Positions 57,878 to 64,000 of a stretch of 64,000 bases of DNA are shown here, in pieces. The translations under genes and the position numbers were made by a program. The notes beneath the pieces are model-generated. The model was not told where the DNA came from. It ran no database searches and was given only the letters and a program-made list of their open reading frames with translations. Source of the stretch: an uncultured Bacteroidota bacterium (GTDB taxonomy: Bacteria; Bacteroidota; Bacteroidia; Chitinophagales; Chitinophagaceae); contig CAIPJS010000086.1 in assembly GCA_903865435.1 (NCBI GenBank), forward strand, positions 1-64,000, in the 5' to 3' direction. How positions within the stretch are numbered: position 1 is the stretch's first letter; each line of letters opens with the position of its first letter.

Positions 57878-58159
57878 CTATGCTTCCGTTAAAGAAAGTC
57901 GCTTTACTTCGGTATATAATTTTTGAGAATCGTGGGTTAGTTTGTCAAATTGGATGTCCAAAATTGGGATTAATTCTAATAAAGTATTGATCCTGGCTTC
58001 TAAATTTAAAAACTTGTTCAATACCACAATTCGTTTGGCTTCCAGCAAGCACCATCCACTTTGAAAATTGCCTCTTTCATAGCGCACTACAAAATCAGAT
58101 TCGCCTAAAATGTCTTCCAATTTGTCTAATGTAGTTTGAGTCAATTTCATATGAAGCAT
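57878..58159 (-). CDS. Conserved-looking 93-residue protein, unknown function
   Basis: I do not recognise a named family. The sequence is soluble, with mixed helix and strand: MKLTQTTLDKLEDILGESDFVVRYERGNFQSGWCLLEAKRIVVLNKFLNLEARINTLLELIPIL. The stretch RYERGNFQSGWCLLE...VVLNKFL looks like a beta hairpin core. Two in-frame ATGs occur (58159 and 58150), and the second gives a more typical start. It lies 39 bases upstream of the MBL gene on the same strand and 112 bases from the divergent HD gene, so it may be cotranscribed with the MBL gene. Confidence 0.75.
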   Translation of the reverse strand: MLHMKLTQTTLDKLEDILGESDFVVRYERGNFQSGWCLLEAKRIVVLNKFLNLEARINTLLELIPILDIQFDKLTHDSQKLYTEVKRLSLTEA

Positions 58160-58247
58160 TGATTTTTAGTGTAGTAAGTAGCCCTACAAATATAGTTTTT
58201 TGTTGAAACGCTTATTTAAATATAAGCGCAGAGTTATTCACATTTAG

Positions 58248-58255
58248 TACCTTTG
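58248..58255 (+). promoter_or_regulatory. -7 promoter element for the HD-domain gene
   Basis: TACCTTTG fits TAnnTTTG and lies 16 bases before the ATG at 58272. Confidence 0.6.
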
Positions 58256-58271
58256 TGGACACAAATTACTT

Positions 58272-59501
58272 ATGGCTTTTACTACAAGGAAAATTATCAA
58301 CGACCCCGTGCATGGTTTCATTACCATCAACGATCCATTGATTTTTGAATTAATCAACCATCCGTTTTATCAACGCTTGAGGAGAATTCAACAAATGGCA
58401 TTGGCGCAATTGGTTTACCCTGGTGCAGTGCATACACGCCTACATCATTCTTTGGGCGCGTATCACTTAATGTGTATTGCAATCAATGAACTTACTGACA
58501 AAGGGATTGACATTACCAAGGAAGAAGCGCAGGCTGCAAAGTTGGCCATTTTATTACACGATATTGGCCACGGACCTTATTCCCATGCATTAGAAAACGT
58601 ACTTTTAAAAGGAGTCAGTCATGAAGATTTGTCTTTGCTGATTATGCACCATTTAAATACGAGTTCCAATGAGCGTTTAAAAGGTCAATTAGGCTTAGCC
58701 ATCCAAATCTTTACCAATCAATATCCAAAGAAATTCTTGCACCAATTAATCAGTGGACAGCTAGATGTGGACAGATTGGACTACTTGTCCAGAGATAGTT
58801 TTTTTACGGGTGTTACGGAAGGCCTAGTAGGCTATGAACGCATTTTAAAAATGCTTACCGTTCACAATAATGAATTGGTGGTAGAAGAAAAAGGCATCAA
58901 TAGTGTGGAGAAATTTTTAATGTCAAGAAGATTAATGTATTGGCAAGTCTACCAACACAAAACGGTAGTCGCTTCTGAAAAAATGTTGGTAAAAATTATC
59001 GAACGCGCTCAAGTTTTATTTCACCAAAAAAATGAACAAGTAAAAACTGGCGGGATATTGGATTACTTTTTAAGCACCGAAAATTGGGAATTAAAAAACA
59101 TAGATCTAAACGCATTTTGTCAATTAGACGATACGGATATCCTGTATGCCATCAAACAATGGCAACACCATAGCGATCCTGTTTTGTCTTTACTCTGTAA
59201 TAGACTGCTCAACAGGCAAGGTTTTAAATGCATCATGCAATCCGATCCCATCAGCTTGGCGCAATGGGATCAAGCCTATCAATTGGTGCAATCAAAATTT
59301 CCAATGGACAAAAAAGACCTTGATTTCTTATGCTTTAAAGGTACAGCCAGCAATACCTTGTATAAAAACGACAATGAAACCATTAAAATTTTGCTAAAAT
59401 CGGGCGAAATAACCTCTATTTCACAAATTCAAAATGCTTTAATCATTGAAAGTCTTTCTGCACCGGTTAAAAAATTTTACATTTGTTTACTTAAGGAATA
59501 A
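58272..59501 (+). CDS. HD-domain phosphohydrolase, SAMHD1/dNTPase-like
   Basis: The HD motif is AILLHDIGHGPYSHALE (His96-Asp97), with the upstream His/Arg segment GAVHTRLHHSLGAYHL and the distal Asp in GQLDVDRLDYLSRDSFFTG. This layout matches the SAMHD1-like group of dNTP triphosphohydrolases, which can lower dNTP pools; the exact substrate is not proven. NDPVHGFITIND at the N-terminus is characteristic. 409 residues, 22 bases before lpxD, so likely the first gene of the lipid A unit. Confidence 0.88.
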   Translation: MAFTTRKIINDPVHGFITINDPLIFELINHPFYQRLRRIQQMALAQLVYPGAVHTRLHHSLGAYHLMCIAINELTDKGIDITKEEAQAAKLAILLHDIGHGPYSHALENVLLKGVSHEDLSLLIMHHLNTSSNERLKGQLGLAIQIFTNQYPKKFLHQLISGQLDVDRLDYLSRDSFFTGVTEGLVGYERILKMLTVHNNELVVEEKGINSVEKFLMSRRLMYWQVYQHKTVVASEKMLVKIIERAQVLFHQKNEQVKTGGILDYFLSTENWELKNIDLNAFCQLDDTDILYAIKQWQHHSDPVLSLLCNRLLNRQGFKCIMQSDPISLAQWDQAYQLVQSKFPMDKKDLDFLCFKGTASNTLYKNDNETIKILLKSGEITSISQIQNALIIESLSAPVKKFYICLLKE

Positions 59502-59523
59502 CCGCTAATTCAAATAATTACAC

Positions 59524-60579
59524 ATGCCATCATTTAGTGCCCAACAGATTGCTTTGATGATTCAAGGAAAAATAGAAGGTGACGCAAGTATTTCCGTAAA
59601 TCAATTTGGTAAAATAGAATCGGCACAAGCAGGTGAAATTTCTTTTCTAGCCAATCCTAAATACGAAGATTTTTTATACCAAACCAAGGCTTCTATTATC
59701 ATCATCAATGAAAGCTTAGTTTTAAAACACAGTATTGCTGCTACATTAATAAGAGTGCCCGATGCTTATGCTGCATTTGCCACATTACTTTCCAAATATC
59801 AAGCACTTAAAACACAAAGTTTAACGGGCATACAAGCGCCCTCTTTCATTGCAGCCTCTGCAAAACTTGGAAATAACCATTTTGTAGCTGCCTTTGCTTA
59901 TATAAGCGAAGGTGTAAAAATGGGTGTTGATGTAAAAATATTTTCAAATGTAGTCATTGGCGAGAATGTGGTAATTGGAAACAATGTAGTCTTGCATCCG
60001 GGTGTTGTTATTTATGCTGACTGTATTTTAGGAAGCAATATTGTCATTCATTCAGGCGCCGTAATTGGAAGTGATGGATTTGGATTTGCACCCACTGCAG
60101 ATGGCACTTATCAAAAAGTACCACAAATGGGCAATGTAATTATCGAAGATGATGTTGAAATTGGTGCCAATACAACTATTGATAGAGCCACCATTGGTTC
60201 AACCATTATTAAAAAAGGCGTTAAACTCGATAACCTAGTTCAAATTGCACACAATGTAGAAGTGGGTCAAGATACCGTGATTGCTGCACAAGTTGGTTTA
60301 AGCGGAAGCACTAAAGTTGGTAAAGGTGTCATGATGGGCGGACAAGCTGGTACTGCAGGTCACTTAAGCATTGCAGATGGAGTCAAAATAGCAGCTCGAA
60401 GTGGCATTACCAAAACCATCGATAAGGCTAATTCTACCGTAACCGGCTTCCCTGCTGCAGAGCATTCTACTGCTTTAAGAGCCCAAATACACCTCAAAAA
60501 CCTTCCAAACCTTGAAAAAAGGGTTAAAGAATTGGAAATATTAGTCAAACAACTGTCCGAAAAGGGTAAATCAGCCTAA
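59524..60579 (+). CDS. lpxD: UDP-3-O-acylglucosamine N-acyltransferase
   Basis: LpxD transfers a hydroxyacyl chain to the 2-amino group, the third step of lipid A synthesis. An N-terminal uridine-binding domain ([32 protein letters not shown]) is followed by a left-handed beta helix with hexapeptide repeats and the catalytic His region [25 protein letters not shown] and [14 protein letters not shown] are LpxD marks. 351 residues. It is followed by lpxC-fabZ and lpxA. Confidence 0.96.
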   Translation: MPSFSAQQIALMIQGKIEGDASISVNQFGKIESAQAGEISFLANPKYEDFLYQTKASIIIINESLVLKHSIAATLIRVPDAYAAFATLLSKYQALKTQSLTGIQAPSFIAASAKLGNNHFVAAFAYISEGVKMGVDVKIFSNVVIGENVVIGNNVVLHPGVVIYADCILGSNIVIHSGAVIGSDGFGFAPTADGTYQKVPQMGNVIIEDDVEIGANTTIDRATIGSTIIKKGVKLDNLVQIAHNVEVGQDTVIAAQVGLSGSTKVGKGVMMGGQAGTAGHLSIADGVKIAARSGITKTIDKANSTVTGFPAAEHSTALRAQIHLKNLPNLEKRVKELEILVKQLSEKGKSA

Positions 60580-60631
60580 TTTTGCTGATAATCATCGCTT
60601 TAAGCAAGCGAAGCATATAAACCAATCAAGC

Positions 60632-62041
60632 ATGGACCAAAATTTTAATCCGGACAAACAACATACCATCAATAAAAGTATCAGCATTAGTGGTACAGGT
60701 TTGCATACCGGCGTTTTAGTGGACATGACCTTACTTCCAGCGAACCCTGGTTTTGGTTATCAATTCCAAAGAACAGACTTACCCAATCAACCCATCATCA
60801 AAGCAGATTGCGACTTGGTAACAGATACCAGTCGTGGAACTACCCTTCAAGTAGGCGATGCCAAAGTAAGTACAGTGGAACATATTTTAGCTGCACTCGT
60901 TGGATTGGGGATAGATAATGTATTGATACAAGTGAATGGTCCAGAAATTCCTATCATCGATGGTAGCTCATCTCCATTTATTGTAGAAATTGAAAAAGTA
61001 GGTGTGCTAGAACAAGATGCGGCCAAAGCATGGTACAGCATTGATGAAAATATTTTTCATTATGATGACGAAAAAAGAGTGGAGATGGTGGCATTGCCCG
61101 CACTCGATTATCAAATTACAACTTTAATTGATTTTAATAGCCCAGTATTGGGCACACAACACGCGGCATTAAAAACCATTAAAGATTTTAAAACTGAAAT
61201 TGCCCCATGTAGAACTTTTTGTTTTTTACATGAGCTAGAAGCTTTACTAAAAAATGATTTAATCAAAGGTGGTGATATCAATAACGCCATTGTAGTAGTG
61301 GATAAGCCCGTCTCTAATGAAGAGATGGCAAGATTGGCAAAAGTATTTAAGCGTGAAAAAATTGAAGTAAAAAGTGAAGGTTATTTAAACAATCTTGAAT
61401 TAAGATTTCCAAATGAACCTGCTAGACATAAATTATTAGATGTAGTGGGTGATTTAGCGTTGACAGGGTACCCTATTAAAGCACGCATCATTGCCAACAG
61501 ACCAGGCCATAGCAGCAATGTTGAGTTTGCAAAAAAAATTAAACAGTACATTAAAAAAAATAAGCACGTTAAAGATGTGCCTTTGTATGACCCCACTTTG
61601 CCTGCGGTATTTAATTTAAAGCAGATTGAAAAAACATTACCGCATCGTCATCCATTTTTATTCGTTGATAAAATAATTGAATTAACGGACACGGTAATTG
61701 TAGGTGTAAAAAATGTAACATTCAATGAATGGTTTTTTCCTGGGCATTTTCCAGGCAATCCAGTCATGCCGGGTGTATTACAAATTGAAGCTTTAGCACA
61801 AACTGGTGGAATTTTATGTATCAATGCGATGCCTAAAGGTGAATACGATACTTATTTTTTAAAGATTGATAATTGTAAATTCAAACAAATGGTAAGGCCA
61901 GGTGATACCATGTTATTAAAGATGGAATTAACCAGCCCTATCCGAAGAGGTATTTGTGAAATGCGCGGTACTGTATACGTTGGTGGTAAAGTAACCACTG
62001 AAGCTGACTTAGTTGCCCAAGTGGTTAAAAGAGCAGATTAA
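60632..62041 (+). CDS. lpxC-fabZ: Bifunctional LpxC deacetylase / FabZ hydratase
   Basis: A fusion typical of Bacteroidota. Residues about 10-305 are LpxC, the zinc deacetylase that commits the cell to lipid A: VEHILAALVGLGIDN holds the first zinc His (His84), with further ligands near LRFPNEPARHKLLDVVGDLAL and the catalytic His in RPGHSSNVEFA. Residues about 325-469 are FabZ (LPHRHPFLFVDKI, FPGNPVMPGVLQIEALAQ), the 3-hydroxyacyl-ACP dehydratase that competes for the same acyl-ACP pool. The fusion fixes the ratio of the two activities. Confidence 0.97.
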   Translation: MDQNFNPDKQHTINKSISISGTGLHTGVLVDMTLLPANPGFGYQFQRTDLPNQPIIKADCDLVTDTSRGTTLQVGDAKVSTVEHILAALVGLGIDNVLIQVNGPEIPIIDGSSSPFIVEIEKVGVLEQDAAKAWYSIDENIFHYDDEKRVEMVALPALDYQITTLIDFNSPVLGTQHAALKTIKDFKTEIAPCRTFCFLHELEALLKNDLIKGGDINNAIVVVDKPVSNEEMARLAKVFKREKIEVKSEGYLNNLELRFPNEPARHKLLDVVGDLALTGYPIKARIIANRPGHSSNVEFAKKIKQYIKKNKHVKDVPLYDPTLPAVFNLKQIEKTLPHRHPFLFVDKIIELTDTVIVGVKNVTFNEWFFPGHFPGNPVMPGVLQIEALAQTGGILCINAMPKGEYDTYFLKIDNCKFKQMVRPGDTMLLKMELTSPIRRGICEMRGTVYVGGKVTTEADLVAQVVKRAD

Positions 62042-62064
62042 AAATTATACAAAAAGAAAAAATT

Positions 62065-62862
62065 ATGACCCATCCTTTTACTTATATCGATCCCAATGCA
62101 AAAATTGCTCCCAATGTGAAAATTGATCCCTTTACGGTGATTCATGGTGAAGTAACCATTGGAGAAGGCACATGGATTGGCAGTAGTGTCACCATTATGA
62201 ATGGGACCAAAATTGGAAAAAATTGTCGCATATTTCCAGGTGCAGTGATTGGTGCTGATCCACAAGATTTAAAATTCAACGGAGAAAAAACTACTGTTGA
62301 AATTGGGGATGGTACCACCATTAGAGAATTTGTAACCATCAACCGTGGAACTTCAGATAGATGGATTACCAAAGTGGGCAACAATTGTTTGATCATGGCC
62401 TACAGTCACATTGCACACGATTGTATCATTGGAAATCATTGCATTTTGAGCAATAGTGTACAAATAGCAGGGCACGTTACCTTAGGCGACTACGCTTGGA
62501 TTGCAGGGGTGAGTGCGGTGCATCAATTTGTAAACATTGGTCAACACGCTTATATTGCAGGAGGTAGTTTAGTAAGTAAAGATGTGCCCCCTTATATTAA
62601 AGCAGTCCGCAATCCATTAAGTTATGGTGGCGTCAATAGCGTTGGATTAAAAAGAAGAGGGTTTGATTTAGAAAAAATTAATCACATATTGGATATCTAC
62701 AGATATATTTTTAGCAAAGGCATGAACACTACACAAGCACTTGAATTTATTGAAGAAGAAATTCCAGCTACCGATGAGCGCGACGAAATTGTAACTTTTG
62801 TAAGAGAAAGTGGACGTGGCGTAATTAAAAGATTTGGGAAAGGTGTGGTGGAAGAAGATTAG
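62065..62862 (+). CDS. lpxA: Acyl-ACP--UDP-N-acetylglucosamine O-acyltransferase
   Basis: LpxA makes the first acylation of UDP-GlcNAc. Hexapeptide-repeat left-handed helix from the N-terminus (THPFTYIDPNAKIAPNVKIDPFTVIHGEVTIGEGTWIGSS) and the catalytic-His region MAYSHIAHDCIIGNHC, then the C-terminal helical domain with GLKRRGFDLEKI. 265 residues, normal. It lies 23 bases after lpxC-fabZ, completing lpxD-lpxC/fabZ-lpxA. Confidence 0.97.
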   Translation: MTHPFTYIDPNAKIAPNVKIDPFTVIHGEVTIGEGTWIGSSVTIMNGTKIGKNCRIFPGAVIGADPQDLKFNGEKTTVEIGDGTTIREFVTINRGTSDRWITKVGNNCLIMAYSHIAHDCIIGNHCILSNSVQIAGHVTLGDYAWIAGVSAVHQFVNIGQHAYIAGGSLVSKDVPPYIKAVRNPLSYGGVNSVGLKRRGFDLEKINHILDIYRYIFSKGMNTTQALEFIEEEIPATDERDEIVTFVRESGRGVIKRFGKGVVEED

Positions 62863-62864
62863 TC

Positions 62865-63497
62865 ATGACAAAAATTAGCCTAAAAGAAGCAGGTAAGCGT
62901 TTTAATAAAGATTGGATTTTTTCTGATCTACATTTTGATTTCAATCAAGGCCAACATTATGCCATCATTGGCAACAATGGTTCTGGAAAAAGTACTTTAC
63001 TACAAATTATTGCTGGCTATGGCAGTTTAACCAAAGGAAAAATTGATTGGGAAGGTCATGATGCTACCAGCATTTTTCAAGACATTAGTTTTGCTGCACC
63101 GTATTTAGAACTGGTAGAAGAATTTACTACGCTGGAACAAATTCATTTTCACACGCAATTCAAATCATTACAAAAACAATTGACTGTTGAAAGTATTATT
63201 GAATTGATAGGATTAAAAAAAGCAGCCGATAAACAAATCAGGTATTTTAGTAGTGGTATGAAACAAAGACTTAAACTGGCTTTAGCTATTTTTTCGGACA
63301 GCCCTATTTTATTATTGGATGAACCCTGCAGCAATTTAGATAAAGAAGGTTACGAATTATACCATCACTTGATGTCCAAGTACGCCATGCATAAGCTAAT
63401 TATTGTAGGAAGTAATGATACTGCCGAATACCAATTTTGTAGTCAATATTTAAATTTAATGGACTACAAATCAAAATCAATCGAAGCCAAGTACTAG
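62865..63497 (+). CDS. ABC transporter-type ATPase
   Basis: A single ABC ATPase domain of 210 residues: Walker A GNNGSGKST (36-44), a signature variant YFSSGMKQRLKLALA, Walker B ILLLDEPCSNLD. No membrane partner is next to it; CcmA-like, lipid and unassigned ABC ATPases all fit this short form. It starts two bases after the lpxA stop, which suggests coupling with the lipid A genes, so an envelope role is likely. Its end overlaps the convergent ald by four bases. Confidence 0.85.
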   Translation: MTKISLKEAGKRFNKDWIFSDLHFDFNQGQHYAIIGNNGSGKSTLLQIIAGYGSLTKGKIDWEGHDATSIFQDISFAAPYLELVEEFTTLEQIHFHTQFKSLQKQLTVESIIELIGLKKAADKQIRYFSSGMKQRLKLALAIFSDSPILLLDEPCSNLDKEGYELYHHLMSKYAMHKLIIVGSNDTAEYQFCSQYLNLMDYKSKSIEAKY

Positions 63498-64000
63498 CTT
63501 CTGCTGGTAATCATCAAATTTAAATCGGTATACTTTAAATCGAATTTTGCGCTGATATAAAAATCGGTTAAGGCGCCTTTGTATAAATAAATTCCTTCTC
63601 TTAAATGTGCTTGCTGCCAAATAATTTCAGACAAGCCCCCCAAATCTCCCACTTGCACTAATAAAGGCATAAGTACATTGCTAATTGCCTGACTTGCTGT
63701 TCGTGCAAATCCACTTGGTATATTGGGCACACCGTAATGAATCACATCATGCTTAATCATGATGGGGTTTTCATGATTGGTCAATTCACTGGTTTCAAAA
63801 CAACCGCCACGATCAATGGCTACATCAATAATGATGCTGCCTGGACGCATAGCAGCGACCATCTCTTCACTCACCACAATAGGAGCTCGGCCAAAATCAT
63901 TCCTCAAAGCACCCACAGCAACTTCACAGGTTTTTAACTGCTTCGCCAATATTTTTGGTTCTAATACAGAGGTCCAAACTCTTTGTCCTAAATTATTTTG
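63494..64000 (-). CDS. ald: Alanine dehydrogenase, C-terminal part
   Basis: Partial: the frame is open to the right edge (168 codons seen), so the ORF-track start at 63949 (a TTG) is not the real start. VGALRNDFGRAPIVVSEEMVAAMRPGSIIIDVAIDRGGCFETSE is highly characteristic of NAD-dependent alanine dehydrogenase, which interconverts alanine and pyruvate; HYGVPNIPSGFARTASQAISN continues the family. The last stretch (YLYKGALTDFYISAKFDLKYTDLNLMITSRS) fits the C-terminal end. Confidence 0.93.
   Translation of the reverse strand, partial: QNNLGQRVWTSVLEPKILAKQLKTCEVAVGALRNDFGRAPIVVSEEMVAAMRPGSIIIDVAIDRGGCFETSELTNHENPIMIKHDVIHYGVPNIPSGFARTASQAISNVLMPLLVQVGDLGGLSEIIWQQAHLREGIYLYKGALTDFYISAKFDLKYTDLNLMITSRS

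Overview
The window looks like chromosomal DNA of a Bacteroidota bacterium, most likely family Chitinophagaceae or a close relative. This is inferred from AT-rich coding sequence, the promoter motif TAnnTTTG in front of many genes, an LpxC-FabZ fusion, type IX secretion genes (PorU, PorV, a GldJ-like protein) and T9SS-type C-terminal sorting domains, a meso-DAP type MurE, an atpD-atpC pair standing apart from the other ATP synthase genes, and almost no Shine-Dalgarno sites. Most of the window is conserved core genome. I see no prophage, insertion sequence, CRISPR array or integron.

Layout. 1-8162 (minus): division and cell wall (dcw) cluster mraZ-rsmH-ftsL-ftsI-murE-mraY-murD-ftsW (cut by the window edge), headed by four 10-bp-spaced GTG boxes that look like an MraZ operator. 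8416-15231: queA, an orphan sensor kinase, atpD-atpC, and glycerol uptake genes glpK-glpF. 15290-25891: a degenerate LytM (EnvC-like) factor, a DUF4292 lipoprotein, dut, then porV-porU, divergent from gldJ-ispF-murF. 25950-32403: DUF983 protein, tRNA-Ser, tatD, polysaccharide deacetylase, gltX, a free-standing B12-binding subunit, enoyl-CoA hydratase, fumC. 32404-32948: a gene-free region holding two copies of a long palindromic repeat. 32949-42162: amidohydrolase lipoprotein, AraC regulator with a cysteine cluster, gyrB, a 68-residue protein, mfd, a small lipoprotein. 42308-51577: a secreted subtilase with a T9SS tail, a flavin reductase, glyS, a MazG-like protein, dtd, a flippase, free-methionine sulfoxide reductase, tRNA-Leu. 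51696-55938: tig-clpP-clpP2-clpX and a 49-codon ORF. 56124-64000: HhH protein, metallo-hydrolase, HD phosphohydrolase, lipid A genes lpxD-lpxC/fabZ-lpxA, an ABC ATPase and the 3' part of ald.

Functionally, the window joins envelope construction (peptidoglycan precursors, septal synthesis, lipid A start, an amidase activator, a lipid-linked flippase candidate), protein export and processing (T9SS plus a probable T9SS cargo), protein quality control (trigger factor, two ClpP, ClpX) and central metabolism. The least explained items are the palindromic repeat pair between fumC and the amidohydrolase gene, with stem-preserving base changes between copies, and a possible third relative between the fnr-like gene and glyS.
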